A stretch of 64,000 nucleotides of DNA from Neolentinus lepideus HHB14362 ss-1 (lineage: Eukaryota; Basidiomycota; Agaricomycetes; Gloeophyllales; Gloeophyllaceae), in contig KV425634.1 in NCBI GenBank assembly GCA_001632425.1, positions 59,413-123,412 on the forward strand, written 5' to 3'. The notes under the pieces were generated by a model. The model saw nothing but the letters and a program-made list of their open reading frames with translations. It did no database searches and was not told the DNA's origin. The number at the start of each line of letters is the position of its first letter. Positions within the stretch are counted from its first letter, which is position 1. The translations under genes and the position numbers were made by a program. This document shows positions 1-12,400 of the stretch, in pieces.

Positions 1-310
1 CAGCACGCCACACCGCACTCATGATATCCATCCATCAGCGCGTTCGCACAGGAGGTGGGCGCTATCAGGAAACAAGCTCGAGTACGTGCCGCATCCAGGG
101 GCCGCTTACTCGTGTGGGAAGGAACCGAGGCTGGGTTGCGCATCGGGGCCGTGCGACCGGGTGGGGTGGGAGATCTGGGCGCGAGAACGAGGAGGGCTGG
201 CAATGGCAGAGGTAGGAGAGCATCCGGGAGGCGTGGATATCGGATATTGCGACAAGTCCAGGGAGAAAGACTGATCTTCCGCCCGTACTCTCGTCGCAAG
301 ATTGAGGGTC
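1..310. other. Gene-free edge, inverted duplicate of 6.82-7.0 kb
   Basis: No gene is visible. Roughly 86-262 matches 6820-6997 in inverted orientation, including a TTGCGACAAG-type junction and a GGTTCC-rich stretch. The short ORFs on both strands are not protein-like. The block appears to be duplicated flanking DNA of the peroxygenase/membrane-protein module. Confidence 0.5.
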
Positions 311-640
311 TCACCGTGCCGAGGCTGCATATGCATACGCCGGGCGCGCAGGTCGTTCAGGACGCGGGGGCAACGGGGAGGTAGGTAGTTGACGATTTCC
401 GGAGGAGGAGGTAGGCGCTGTAGGTGAGGACCCAGGCAACGGGCCGTATGCGGACTTGAGGGCGTGCACGAGCCGCGAGAGGATGAGCAGGGATATAACG
501 CTGAGAGACACGGTGCGGGTGAGGCGTGATAGCAAGGTGATTATTACTGACGGTGAGTGCGTACACCGGACAGGTGCTAAGACAGTGTCTGCGGGAGACT
601 GGAGTACGCTCACCCGCGATGCTAGCGGATTATATACGAG
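311..640 (-). pseudogene. Truncated peroxygenase (UPO) 5' fragment
   Basis: Read on the minus strand from about 640, this matches the leader and first exons of the intact peroxygenase at 13.3 kb. The shared parts are a GGTGAGCG..CCAGTC leader, a hydrophobic N-terminus (VSLSVISLLILSR) and then HALKSAYG, which in the intact gene lies after the heme-binding exon. The start codon and the PCP heme-ligand exon are missing, and homology ends near 311 where another duplicated block begins. It is a dead 5' remnant, inverted relative to the two other copies and head-to-head with the membrane protein gene at 1741. Confidence 0.6.
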
Positions 641-740
641 AAACCGAGTATGCTGGTACCTTGAGCTATCAAATTCGCCTCAGGGCTATTCGTAAGGGCC
701 AGTGTGGACTGGCCTGGAACAGACTGAAACTTCGGAGCTG

Positions 741-792
741 TTCGCCTGTCGCTGGCTTTCCTGTCGCTGGCTTTCCTGTCGCCGACTTTCGT
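741..792. repeat. 15-bp tandem repeat, 3 units
   Basis: Three consecutive units of about 15 bp (CTGTCGCTGGCTTTC, the last diverged to CTGTCGCCGACTTTC). It lies in the duplicated intergenic DNA between the peroxygenase remnant and the membrane protein gene. Confidence 0.7.
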
Positions 793-1740
793 ATGCTGTC
801 ATATTTGGATCTTGATTCTTGGGCGCGAGCTAGAAGCTGAAACCGAATAGACTTTGCCCCGTAAGGACTTCAAGAACCAAGAAACAGGACTTCTAATAGC
901 TGTCCAGACAAGACACAGTTATAAGTGAAAAACAAACAAGCTACAGCCACTCTAATCTTCTCGGTCCGATGCACCAGCAAATTGGCTGATCTGGATTGGG
1001 ATAGTGAGCTGTCGGGTCCGAAGATCTGTCGCGGCCAATTTGGTGGAACGTCGTACGGTAAAGCTGTAGGTTGGGTACATAGGATATGCACATAAGAGTC
1101 GGACGGTCGGGCGTAATTAAGCGAGCGACGACTCGAAAGTCGAATTCCACAATGGCCCGGCAATCTCCGGCAAATTTTGAGTACCAGTTGTCATCCGAAG
1201 GTCACAGTGGTCGTCTGCCGCTAGAGGCAAAGGTGTTCCTTCTAGTTAATAATAATTCAACCTTAGCCCATTGCTCATCACTAGAGCCCGCCACCACCCA
1301 CATACTCCCAACATTTGTCTACATACGCTGCCTAATTAATTCGCTGGTCGGCTTCGTCTGGGCGTTCTTTAGCCAGGTCTCGTAATTCCGCTCTCGATGC
1401 CGTCCCAAGCCACAGGAAACTCTATGTTTTCGTGGTCATATCTGAGGCGATGCACATCACTTCCTCCAAGGAAGCGCCCAATATACTGGCGCTCATATTT
1501 CACGTCACAAGTTTACGTCAGAAGCATGTACCGTCTATTGCCTGGACATGTCCTCGCATACTCAGCCTTGAATATTCTCGAAAGCGCCCATCTCGCGGGA
1601 CCAGTCGCTGTACACTGCACTCGGGATCAGATGGACAGCACAAGCAGAAGCATTTAATCCCGGTAGCTGAGTCCATGGTGTCCGAATTCTGATTGTACTC
1701 CGCGCTCTCTGTTACCTGTGCCAACTATCACAACAACCAT
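793..1740. other. Duplicated divergent-promoter region
   Basis: No gene is visible. The stretch is an inverted copy of about 25370-26200; both contain the same AGCTTCTAGCTC, GGTCCGAAGA and CTCGGTCCGA-type tracts. In both places it separates a peroxygenase copy from a membrane protein copy that point away from each other. It is therefore the ancestral shared upstream region of the pair. Short ORFs here are not conserved in frame between copies. Confidence 0.55.
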
Positions 1741-3358
1741 ATGGCCGGTCTTTCGTACCAGAGGGTACGCAGTCAATTGGCTTAGCTCGCACTTGTTAGG
1801 AGCGTTAACTTACATCAACGGCAGGCAAAAATATTGTGGCTATGGGTCAGTAATCTCTCTCCGCTAGTGCGCAGCGTGCCGAAGTACTTGACGTGCCACC
1901 TCAACAAAGGTCATCACCATATTTTATGGTACGTTCCGACGATCGAGGTATCCGCAACGCATCTAAATGACATCTAAGGCTGTCATATGACTTTATTTAT
2001 TGCTGCATCGTATATTCTCTGGTCTCGGTGGCGGTTGTCATCGACACAAAGGACGCTCTTTGTCTTGATCATCATTTTGTTCATTATGTCCACAGCTGCT
2101 GCTGTTATCGCCCTCACAACGGTTTTTGTCACGGCAGATGACCGACTTCAAGGAGAGACGAAGTCCGTCTTACACAAGACAGAACTTGTTAATCTTCTAG
2201 GATTTGTTATTGATATTATTACAAATATTATCAAGTAAGAGCGTTTCACATTCGACAGGAATCATATTCATCTAACATCTCAACTATAGTGTCATTGCTG
2301 ATGGCCTCGTCGTGAGTCAGGTCCGCGGGATATTGGAAATGAATGCTAGCTCGTCAACTGCTGCACTTTAGATATGGCGCTGCTATATCGTTTGTGGACG
2401 GCGCCTCTCAGTGGTGACTGTGCTGATTGCGCTCCTTGTCATAGGGACAGGTAAGATCCCTCCTTCACCACGTAGTTTCCGATATTTTATTGCAGATCCT
2501 TTCAGCTCTTGGATGGGTCGTTTTCATCTTCGACATAAGGGGGTACAAAATCAGGATGGGTGCTCCACTTTCGGAACTGCCCGCTCCACATAATTTCATT
2601 TGGAGCGGTTATGTGATCACATATTCGAATATTGGCTTTTGGACTGCTTCGGCACTTATCAATCTCCTCGCGACGATATTCATGGGTGAGTGGGTGTCTT
2701 CCCATTTGTGTACAGCGACATTTGATCCTCAAGAGTGTCTTAGGCTTCCAGATCTGGCGAGTGTGTGCTGAGCGCAAGAGAATCCATGCTGCATCCAAAA
2801 GTAACATGAGTCTAGTTCTGAACCTAATGTGAAGTCACCTCCCATTTCTGGTCTTCCAGATAATGTCTAGATATGTTTTATAGGATCGAATCCGGTGTTT
2901 TATATCTCATTAGCATTATTGTCATCACGAGTTGCCCGACTGGAGTTACTGGCTTTGTCAGTCATTTTCTCAGAGTCATACATTTCCAGGGAACTCTTAT
3001 CTTACCTCAATAGAGCCTTGGCGAGATAGGAAGGATCATGCCGTGCATAGCAGCCGTGAGCATTACATTACATTACTTTCGTCTGCATTACAAGAATATT
3101 TACAGCTTTCGGTAGGGAATATCGCCCACTTTCCTCGCGCTATTCCTCGCGCTAGGTGATAGCAAGCACAAGCTGAACACACACTCTGCAATACATGCAG
3201 ATAATCTGTCTGATTGGCAAGTTGTGCGTGCTCCTGGGTATAACTGGTCATTCAGCGGCGTCGAGGAGGGCATGTCGCTGAGTATCTATGTGACGGCGAT
3301 GGACTGGGATGGTGGTAGTCAATTGATACAAGAAGTGTCCAGAGAGAGATGTGCATGA
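1741..3358 (+). CDS. 7TM-type basidiomycete membrane protein, copy 1 (intact)
   Basis: Eleven exons can be joined (1741-1764, 1825-1845, 1910-1928, 1979-2234, 2290-2311, 2372-2450, 2506-2685, 2744-2828, 2884-2956, 3014-3055, 3116-3358), giving 1044 nt or 347 aa. The start MAGLSYQR is chosen because an ATG at this place is conserved in all four copies. Visible features are several hydrophobic helices (LFVLIIILFIMSTAAAVIAL, WVVFIFDI, SALINLLATIFM), an IWRCYIVCGRR loop, an IESGVLYLIS helix and a GISPTFLALFLALG helix, then a hydrophilic tail ending SRERCA. The WRCY and ESG(V/A)LY motifs mark a large basidiomycete family of multi-pass integral membrane proteins of unknown function. The gene is divergent from the dead peroxygenase upstream. 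All splice phases agree. Confidence 0.8.
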
Positions 3359-3890
3359 CGAGTGGAAAATGACGTGCTGTCTCCTCGATTACACAGCTCT
3401 GTTGGTCTAAACACCGTCAAGCTTCGTCGTTCGAGACAATCATCATCAAGGAACCACCTCAGCTCTCGATACGCATCCCATTATCAACCCCTCATGCCGT
3501 TCCAACAATCTAACTCCGCGCTGCTACCGCGACATTTCCTTTTCCATCCTTTCCATCTCCACTTCGAGGCGCGCTCGCCAGTTCTGTCGTGATCACTTTA
3601 GTTAGTTCATGAGCACTCTTAGAAGGCTACACGGGCTCCCTTAGTCAGATCATATCACTCAACGTCGTGTATAACGTGCACTCTATCTCTAATAACGTAC
3701 CTGGAACGCCTATTCGCTCGTATTTGGTTGAAACTTCTCTGTTGCAGGTATATTCTGTTTTTTTTTTTTGGTAATCAGCGACGTCAATCTCGGGCTCTAC
3801 ATACACAATACAAGAAGCGATGAGACCTGAATCTCGTCTCACAAATGGACGAGCCCGTGGGAGTAATCTCCATAGTGCACGACTGCGCTT
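3359..3890. other. Intergenic, no gene seen
   Basis: Convergent intergenic DNA between membrane protein copy 1 and SDR copy 1. The first part (CTGTTGGTCTAAACACCGTCAAGCTT) is an inverted match to the 3' flank of membrane copy 2 near 23550-23600. The last part matches the 3' flank shared by the SDR copies. Confidence 0.5.
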
Positions 3891-5038
3891 CTAATCAAAC
3901 CAAAGACCTCCGTCGACAGCAATAGTTTGACCTATCTAGAATAAGTACGCGAAGCAGCGGGAGGTACGGACATACCGGTTATGTGGCCAGAGTCCTTCGA
4001 TGCAAGGAAAGACACAATGTTCGCAATATCATCCGGGTGACCCATACGCCCGAGTGCGGACTGCGCCGTGAACTATCTCAACGAGTCAACATGCGCTTGA
4101 ATATACGGGAAAAGATAGAACTGACCTGCTGCATGATGTCAGTTGATACTGGATCTGCGATGTGTCGTCGAGCTGGAAACAATACTTGTCAGAAGTCAAC
4201 GCCAAGCACAAATTCCTTGCCAAGCGGCGTGTCGATCACGCCAGTCGCATAAGCATTCACCGTGATACTATAATACCCAAGCTCACAAGCTACAGTCATT
4301 GAAGTTAGCCTTGGTAGGTAGCAGGTAGATGATATTAACCTGCAGCTTGCGTCAGGGCTCGAACTGCGAATTTGCTCGCAGAATAAGCACCTGTTCCAGC
4401 AAAGCCTGGCCAAGCAACATAAGTGATGAATAGTCCGTATTGGATAGAGCAGTCAGTACCCTTCTTTCCAGAGACTGAAGATGCACCTGTACTCATAAGC
4501 GTCAGATTGACTTGAAGAAGCAGGGTAGTAATCTTCCTACCGATTATTCTACCGCCACGCTTCTGCTCAATCATGATCCTTGTGGCAGCTGTGTAGCACA
4601 TAAGCAGGCCCCGTGTGTTAACGGATTGTATGTTGTCAAATTCCGCCATGCTCACTGGCGTGATATTAGGCAACGGATATAATGATGTAGGAGATACGTA
4701 CTTTCGATGATATGCCTATATAAGCATAGTCCGGCATTTGCGACCATCTGCAGGCACTTAGAGAGATTGTCAGCATAACGTAGACTGCGGAACACTTACC
4801 ACATCCAGTCCCCCAAGTTTGTCGACGACGGTTGTTGCCAGGTCGTCCACATTAGCCTCCACAGTCATTGTGTGGCCACCGGAGTCCTGTATGTCCTTCG
4901 CTACGTCCTCCAGGGCGCTCCGCTTTGATGACAGATCACTGATGGCAACAGCCAATCCATCTCTCGCTAACCTCAATGCAATAGCTCGCCCTATGGCCTG
5001 CGCCGCTCCCGTGACGATGGTGATACGCCGGGCTGCCA
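3891..5038 (-). CDS. Short-chain dehydrogenase/reductase, copy 1 (diverged)
   Basis: Classical SDR of about 245 aa over nine short exons, starting MAARRITIVTGAAQ at 5038 and ending VDGGLWFD at 3891. The NAD(P)-binding glycine motif reads TGAAQAIGRA, with alanine where other copies have glycine. NAG, the YSASK catalytic pair and VNAYATGVIDTPL (others VNAYAPG) are present. About seven residues (SQEKDVN in other copies) are deleted in frame before DDLATTV. The donor after DTPL is GC (4220-4219) rather than GT, so a GC-AG intron is needed. SDRs of this type oxidise or reduce alcohols or ketones with NAD(P)H; the substrate is unknown. It is open but the most diverged of six copies and could be losing function. 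Confidence 0.7.
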
Positions 5039-5800
5039 TGGCCTGTGAAGATTATATCTAGCGAGTGGATAGAAAGTCATCCTGCCTTTATAGCTACAGC
5101 AGAACACAGGAGCAGGAGATTCTGAAAGCTGGGACAAGTCGGCTCGACCGCCGAAGACATGCTTTGGGCCTTTTAAAGGAATCCAGGAACCTCTCGTGGC
5201 CAGCTGTAGACTTGCTACTGGACGCAGGCATAACAATCTTGGAAGCCTTGGTATGAGAGCTGAAAGACTTCCTTCTATGGCTCCAGGCTCCAGGACCGAG
5301 CGCCTTGCACAGCGATCGCACACGAATGTATGTATCTTTCCCCACCTTCTGGTGGGTCCGGCGGCTGGCCTCTCCGAGGCCCAAGGACTGGTACCCGCGC
5401 AAAGTCGTAAGGAAGCTAATAGCCGTCCTCGTACCCGAGGGAAATGCGCGTAGACTACGCGTGTGTTGTCGCGCTAGAGCTTCGGACGACGCCAGAATCT
5501 GTGGCCCAAGTATACTGTATGTTGGACCATCAACCGAGTACTTACTCTACTCGTTCTCCTCCAAATACACAAGCAATTTGTCTATGAAGTGCTGAGGACA
5601 TCAGTACGCCCAACCTCGCCGTCGAAGCCCATTGACGAGCCCTTCAACAACGGCGCGGAGCCCGGAAACAGGGTAAAGGAGGAAATATCTCCTCGGGACC
5701 GAGCTCCCCCCAAATTTGGAATCCCGCCATCCTGCCGTCCAAGTCAGTTGCTCGCTGGACGATCAGCCCTTCCAACCATCTCACTGCTCTTGCAAGAAAT
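5039..5800. other. SDR 5' flank, no gene seen
   Basis: Upstream region of SDR copy 1. The first 250 bp (TTTATAGCTACAGCAGAACACAGGAGC area) resembles the 5' flanks of SDR copies 2-6 and holds a TTTATAG TATA-like tract about 50 bp upstream of the start. The remainder shows no gene. Confidence 0.45.
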
Positions 5801-6254
5801 AGTGCCCTACAGTTCTAGATACAGTTTTCGCTTTCTGTCGCTTTCTGAGAAAGCTGAAGTCAGAAAGCAGCTCCGGACTTGAGTGTACCTCACCCAGAAT
5901 CTGCTTTCTCGCCACGTGTAGCCTCGTGAACGAGATCGTGACAGCGTCACTCCTGTGCGCTCAAACGGGTGATGCCAGTAGAAACGCAGAGTGAGACCTG
6001 ACGTCCACAGGCTGTTGCCGTATGAGGTTAGGGTGTCTCAGATGTGGGGTATGTGTTTCGCAGATTTTAAAATATGTTTTGCAGCGCGTACAGTACACAG
6101 ATATATCTTACGTAAGCTATAAGTGTGACAAGTCACCGGCGTGGGAGACCGCGTGCAGTGAGAAAACAACTCCAGCTGTGGCGCGTCGCTCTCAGATACA
6201 GCTTTCTCAGAAAGCAACAGAAAGCGAAAACTGTATCTAGAACTGTAGGGCACT
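5801..6254. mobile_element. 454-bp inverted-repeat (non-autonomous) DNA element
   Basis: The first 57 bp (beginning AGTGCCCTACAGTTCTAGAT) recur as reverse complement at the right end with about one mismatch. The flanks show either a TA duplication (TA before GTGCCC and after GGGCAC) or a 3-bp AAT duplication; both readings fit. No transposase ORF lies inside. The near-identical arms suggest recent activity or gene conversion. Confidence 0.8.
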
Positions 6255-7306
6255 AATGTCCCTACCTGCAGCGGCATGGAGAAGCATATCCCGCGCTGAG
6301 TTCGGTCAACTACGCTCCAAGTAACCAAACGACCAATGATTCTCTAGACGCTCGCCTGATCTCTCTGGACGCTAGCTCGATTCGAAACTAACTGGCTTTT
6401 TTTTGGTTATTGGACTCTGGTGCGTGGTCCGAAAAGTACGGTTCACGATGTTCGATTTCGACAGTAGCTTATTATGACCCCTGGGTGTCTGATACCCTTG
6501 AGTGGGTGGAACGACGCGGGTTGTATTTACCTTGGAGAAAGGCTGGGACAGCGCATATACCCGTGTCTTCATCTCAACGCCCCTTCTTGATCGTTACGCG
6601 ACCCCCTTGTTCCATCCCACGACAGCTCTCTTGTTCTGTCTGACCGAAGCTCCCCTTAAGGTGCGAGGCGTACGGAGTCTGAGTCACCTCGGTGTGAATG
6701 GTTTTCCTCTCTCACCGCTTCCCGACCTGCGCACGTGCCAGCGAATTCGGACGGACGTGCACATTTATTTATTCGGCGTCCCGCTCCGCCTGGTCTTTAC
6801 TGGATGTCGCTCGACTGGATGTCCTCCCCCCTTGTCGCAATATCCAACATACAATATCCGCGCCTTCCATATGCTCTCTCACCTCGCCCGTACGTTCCGC
6901 CGTGAACAGCCTTGCTCGTTCTCGCGGCCAGATCCCTCATCCCTACAGATCGAACGGCCCCGTTCGGCAACCCAGCCTCGGTTCCTTCCTACACGTGGTT
7001 TTATCCCCCCCTCCCTCCCTCTCGCTCAATATTCTCTGGCTCCCACATATATATCTCCTAAGTAATGACCCCACTCGCCAACGTCCCCTCCCCAGTCCAC
7101 TGTCCGGTGTCTTGCTCAACCTGTGTATGATGTACTCGAAGATCGCTATCGTCTCAATGGAGTACACGAGATCTCCACTGATCCGGCAGTTTAAAGGGAA
7201 TAACATAGCACACTCTTTAGATCGAACAGGGCTGCTCCAGAGCTATTTAAGCTATTTAATCAAGAGTAAACCATGTCGTTTCATACCGCGGAATAGACGT
7301 CAGGCG
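6255..7306. other. Duplicated non-coding block with TATA tracts
   Basis: A pyrimidine-rich stretch around 6740-7060, ending in a CACATATATATCTCC tract, is shared with 12150-12400, 22210-22400 and, inverted, with 86-262. A 187-aa ORF at 6502-7065 and a 236-aa ORF at 6698-7408 overlap in different frames over this block; neither resembles a known family or is conserved in frame. It looks like promoter-type flanking DNA that was duplicated. Confidence 0.4.
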
Positions 7307-8919
7307 CATCTCCCTAGATACCTCCTGCGTCAAACTACCATCACTATCCCCATCCGCCGTCGTCATATGCGCACTGCACGACATGACCTCCTCGGCGCGA
7401 CCGTATAACGTACTATGCCCATGAGCACCGGCAACTTGCCAATCCGACAGTTTACCCGCATGGATTTCAGGCTCGGTATTGAGATCGCGCTTACTCTTTC
7501 CAAGTGCGAGGAATACCGCAAGGAAAGTGGGCGATATTCCCTAACAAAAGCTGTCAATACGGTCGTACTGGAGATGGAGGTAATGGGCTCTAACACTCAC
7601 GGCTGCTATGCATGGCATTATCCTCTCTATGCTGGCATTTGTCTGTTACGGCGAGGTAAGGGTTCTATGGTAAGGGATGACTCCGAAAAAATGACTGACC
7701 CCGCTCGCAATTCCCGTAGTCCAAACAATGATGGTGATAAGAATGCTAATGAGGTATATCGCACCGGATTCAATCCTATAGAACATGTTTGGATATCATC
7801 GGGCACACCATTAGTTGAAGGTAACCTTACATTAAGTTCAGAACCAGACTGATGTTACTATTGGGTCCGGCAGAGAACCCCTTACGCTAAGCAGAAACTC
7901 GCCTGATCTGGCAGCCTTGGACACCCTCGAGTATGAAATGTCGGTGTCCATAAATGGGACGATACTGACTCACCCATGAATATCGTCGCAATGATGTTAA
8001 TGAGGGCGGATGCAGTCCAAAAGCCAGTTATCAAGTAAGTAGCCACGTAATCGTCCCGAACGAAATTGTGTGGAGGGCGCCGTTCAGAAAGTGGAGCGCC
8101 CTTCCTGATTTGGTACATCTTTACGTCGAAAATGAACACGACACACCCGAGAGCTTAAAGGACCTGCAATCAAATATCGGAAACTTTGTCACACAGAAAT
8201 CTTACCTGTTCCTGTTACCAGAAGCACGATGGGCACAACCACGACTGAGAGCCGCCGTCGACAAATGATATAGCAGCGCCATATCTAAACCGCAGCGGTC
8301 GAATGAGTCGGCCTATGTTTCCCATGTTGTGCGGACCTGACTCACCACGAGGCCATCAGCAATGACACTGTAAATGATAGATTCGGTGAATATCATCACA
8401 GTTGAGCATAGGAAAGCCTTACTTGACAATATCTGCAACAACATCGATACAAAGGTCAAGAAGATCGCTGAGTTCTTTCTCGTGTAAGGCGAACTCCGTC
8501 TCTCCAGCATAGCCTTCGACACCGACCAAAACATCTGCCACTACGAATGCCTTAGTAAAGGCTATAGCCGCAGCGACCGTGGACATAATGAACAGGATGA
8601 TGATCAAGACAAAGAGCATCCTTTGTGGCGGTGATAACCGCCAACAAGATGAGAGAATATAAGAGGCAGCAACAAAGAGAGTCATATGACAGCCTGATAA
8701 GACGTTTAGCTGTATTGCGACGACCTTGACAGCCCAAACATACCATAAAATACGGTGATGACCTTTGTTGAGGTGGCGCGTCAAACTCGGCACGCAGCAC
8801 ATTATCAGGGAGACTACTGACCGATAGCCACAATATGTTTGACTGCCATTTGATGTAAGTAAACATGCGTCGAGCTAAGCGAATTGACTGCGTACCCTCT
8901 GGTAAGAAAGAGCTCCCAT
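7307..8919 (-). pseudogene. 7TM-type membrane protein, copy 3 (nonsense mutation)
   Basis: The same exon series as copy 1 can be read from ATG at 8919 (MGALSYQR). It continues through LFVLIIILFIMSTVAAAIAF, IWRCYIICRRR, WTASALINIIATIFM, IESGAIYLISILITIIVW and GISPTFLAVFLALG. In the exon that reads QIWRVCAERKR in copy 1, this copy has QIRRVSA followed by TAG (codon at 7889-7887). A 2-nt loss near the end also removes the usual SRERCA stop. The gene is probably dead, though exon borders are otherwise preserved. It lies upstream of, and divergent from, the intact peroxygenase at 13.3 kb. Confidence 0.75.
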
Positions 8920-9620
8920 GTCGTCGATACGATAGTTGCTGTCACAGGGAATTGAGGTTCAGAACTTAATTGATACGAAGAGGTTAAATGCCAATGCATA
9001 CAGTGTTCATCTGATCCGGAGTGCATTACGTGGCTTTCGTGTGGGCGCATCAAGAGTGGTGCAGCGTTAGTACAGAACAAAAAGATAGCCTATGCAGAAG
9101 GGGATATTCCGCCAGATATGGTGCAAGAAGAGTCAAGCAGCACCGCCTCGTCACTTTGCTGGTTCCATTTGGCAAGAGGTAAACAAATCCCGCGCATACT
9201 CACTGCAATTGATAAACGGTGACTAGGTTCCTAGAAAATGAGACAAAGACTCTTACTTACCATGCGAAGCCGTCCAAACGTACCAATTGCATGTGAGAAT
9301 CAACTCTCACACCTAGTGACCATTCGCGCGTGAAGTCCACCGTCTTTCTATGCGACTGAATATCGCACCATTACCTACAAATCACGAGACTTACGTCTGT
9401 ACCATTACCGCGGACCTTACGAAAGAGAATGTGTCAAGACGATCAAGTATGGCAAGCAAGGGCGAGAAAGCGTGCTGATAGGGCTGGACGGCCTTTGAAC
9501 AGGATGCCGAAGACCATGCATCGCGAGAGGGAAAAGGGCTCCGGCCAAGCTCTGAGCGTTGGCCAAGACAGTTGCACGTCAGTGTGCGGGGCGAGGAGAA
9601 GACATAATCTGGTACTTTGA
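8920..9620. repeat. Duplicated flank, matches 29.98-30.73 kb
   Basis: About 700 bp upstream of membrane copy 3 recurs upstream of copy 4. Shared tracts include GCATTACGTGGCTTTCGTGT, CATTTGGCAAGAGGTAA, CGCGGACCTTACGAAAGA and GATAGGGCTGGACGGCCTTT. The block may hold a small gene remnant, but no frame stays open in both copies. Confidence 0.6.
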
Positions 9621-10557
9621 AAGGCTTATCTTCCAGCAGAGGAATCGGGTTCTTGGAGACGCAGAATCTCACCAAGGTAGCTACATTGTCCCTACATTCC
9701 GTCAATGTGCACGGCGTAACCAACTGGTTGGTATCTTTCTACCAATTGATGCAAATCCCCTAATACACTTACAAACGACCAATAACGCGCGAGAGTCCAG
9801 ATATACTAGTAAGTCAACAGGGAACTTCAGCTCAGGTCATGCATCCAGTCACTTCTCGAGAGCAGGGTCAGTGCGAGCACATAGCAGTGAGAAGAGAGGT
9901 CCAAGTCAACCATGCAGATCACGAGGAGTTTCCGAGGACTCCAGTCACAGCGTCCGGGAAGATAATGAAAAGTCAATGAGACAGTTGCCAGTCCAGTTAG
10001 AACAAAGGAATAAGCGAAACATTAGCCAGCCCAGCGGTCCGGGAAGAGCACACGGGTGGAAATCGGAGATATCTCAGCCGTCGAGTGCTCTCCTCAGGTC
10101 TAGCATCATCAAGACAAGAAGCATAGAATGCGCCATAAATAGGTGCGATACAGGCCGGCGATTGGAAAGGAGTGAAAGCGCGTCGGACCAGATGACTGCC
10201 TCAAGGCACGCTGGTATTGAGGTGTTGGTGATTGCGCGAAGGCGGAAGAGTCACAAAATGGAAGCAGGATGGCAGAAGATCGGTAGGACAGGGCGAAGAA
10301 AGATTTGCGCGGTTGCGGTGAGATATGAGTGCGAAAACTTTCAAGATATGTCGGCATTCATAGATCCGATAAACGCCTCCAGCGAGGGCAGTTATAGCTA
10401 CCGGCAGATGAAGACACTAAGGATACCGTTATCGAAATCTGGATTCCAAGCAAGCACAGCAAAGAGATGCGACCACTTGTCGTTGGGGCTGAGATCGCGC
10501 GGGCAATGGGGCTGGGCGGCTATCACGCGTGGCACGATGCAGGAAATCTTACGGTAA
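9559..10557 (+). other. Unassigned 332-codon open frame
   Basis: A long uninterrupted frame rich in Ser and Arg, with no recognisable domain, signal or membrane segment. Its first part overlaps the duplicated flank at 30.6 kb, where the frame is not kept. Most likely a chance ORF; listed because of its length. Confidence 0.15.
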
Positions 10558-10965
10558 ATTAATCAGGATTGACGATCTTCCTCCCGCCGAACGTGCACGA
10601 TGACATCCATCCGACCAGTACTACTTGCATCAGCGGCGGATTACGGGGGCCAGTGTGTTACCCGGATTGACGAGATGTATATGGTGCGCCGTGAAGTTCG
10701 AGCTAAGAGAGTATTACAATAAATGAGGGCAGAGTCCGTCAGTGAAAGCCCAGGTCGCGTAAGAGACGTGAGACACCCAGGGTGGATGGTATGGAGTGCA
10801 TGATATGAAGTAGTGTGGAAGAGGCGGGGACTCGAAAACTGCCGGACTTTGCCGAACTCCCACACGCCACAGCGGCGAACCTCTATGAATGCTTCAACGA
10901 CATCGCCCAGGCCAAATTGCCGCAGTTATCAGATCGGAATGCTACCGTAGTAAAATGTTTGTTAT

Positions 10966-11116
10966 CTCTGCCCCCAAGCCCAATTGATGAACTCTCTGCC
11001 TTTCCCAATTGACGGAATCTCTGCCTTCAAGCCTAATTAATGGATGATGGACTCTCTGCCTTCAAACCTAGTTGATGGACTCTCTGCCTTCAAGCTTCCA
11101 GGCTATTGACGGACTT
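10966..11116. repeat. Degenerate ~28-bp tandem repeat, about 5 units
   Basis: Units share the core CTCTGCCTTCAAGCCTAATT followed by GATGGA(CT). Five imperfect copies follow one another with indels. Confidence 0.7.
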
Positions 11117-12154
11117 TCCGGAGCACGGGCAGCAATCTCGTTTCTCGAGGCGACGTGCCTGATTCTATTCTCTACTCACTGTCGACCATGGTCCATGATA
11201 CGAACAGACGGTTGTTCTTGCTAGTATCAATCGGAGGAGGCCCTCAGGCTCGGTCAATCAGGACGCAGCCGAGGAAAATGAACATCACTGCGGATCGGAG
11301 CTGAAATCCTCATCGATGTGCCAGTGGATCGAAGCTGAATTAATGGACTCGGAGATGCTCCACGAAAGCCTTGTCGATTGATCTCTCAGCACGTTATTAT
11401 TGTCCAGAACGCCAAGGCCAAGAAGACAAGGAGGCAAGTCAACCGGTCAGGACTCGGATACGCCGCACCTAAATAGCCTGGGTGGCGCAGACAAAGCTGA
11501 GCGAGGTCGGGTGCGAGTAAGCGCAGGCGAGCAATTGACTTGGTGCTGTCCAAGGAACGTGGTTGGCCCAGCAAAGGCAGGGGGACAGTAAGAAGCGAGG
11601 CTTTTGATCAGATCGGACGGCGCGGATTCCAGCAGAAGAAGGGGTCAATTTGTGAGTCGGGTGCGCCCATGGATCTTGATTCTTTGGGCGTACATTCAGA
11701 GAGCACAGGCGAGGATGGACTGTTTCTGACCAGAGAAGATACGTGTGAGCATCAGTGCTACTCTGACGATCTAACCTGACACGGGCGCCTTGGAAGCGTG
11801 CACTTGTATTCCGCGACGAAGTCCGAATCCGAGGGTATGCACCTCGGACTCGAAACCAAGTGGGCGCGTAGATGTGGTCAGCGCACACTCGCGATGTAGA
11901 CGTTCGAAGGATCCACCGTAACACGAACAGAAACGTGAGTCGTTCTCGTTTGCATTTGTTCATACACTGCAGACGCAGACATGGCCGCTCACTGGTGCAC
12001 CATTGACTGCATAATGTCGGAGCCCCACACTCCCTCGGCTTAGAAACTCCGGGCTCGTAGAAGACCGATATCCTCTCCGTACACGCTTCCGAGTGCGGGT
12101 ACCCTCTCTTCGCGGCAACCAAGCACTTTGTATGGGTGCGCCCCGCACGAATGA

Positions 12155-12400
12155 GTGCATATATATATTGGATTGGGTGGGGGGGAGGCGGGGGAGTTGC
12201 TTGGGAAGAGGACGGATGGAGAAGGCGCTCGCGAGGAGGATCGGATAGGGTGGGGAGGTGGCGGCGGGGTAGGAAATACAAATGAGTTCGGAGAAGGGGG
12301 GAGGTCGTGCGAGATATGTGTGTATATATGCGCAGACGGAGTGGTCCGAAGATGCGGGAGATTTCCGAGTGTGCGCGGGTGGTGCTGTGGGAAGGCCAAG
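12155..12400. promoter_or_regulatory. TATA-bearing repeated upstream segment
   Basis: Contains GCATATATATATTGGATTGGG followed by a G-rich stretch and GAAATACAAATGAGTTCGG. The same order (CGTATATATATTGAATTGGG, then GGAAATACAAATGCGCCCG) occurs at 22229-22370. Conservation of the TATA tract and of the CCAAT-like ATTGG beside it suggests an old promoter. No gene is now attached on either side. Confidence 0.35.

Noticed and set aside
6502..7408. Two overlapping plus frames of 187 and 236 codons
   Set aside because: They run through duplicated pyrimidine-rich DNA and the end of the membrane copy 3 locus; no domain and no frame conservation.
10966..11116. CRISPR-like array
   Set aside because: Units are adjacent and degenerate without unique spacers, and the genome is eukaryotic.
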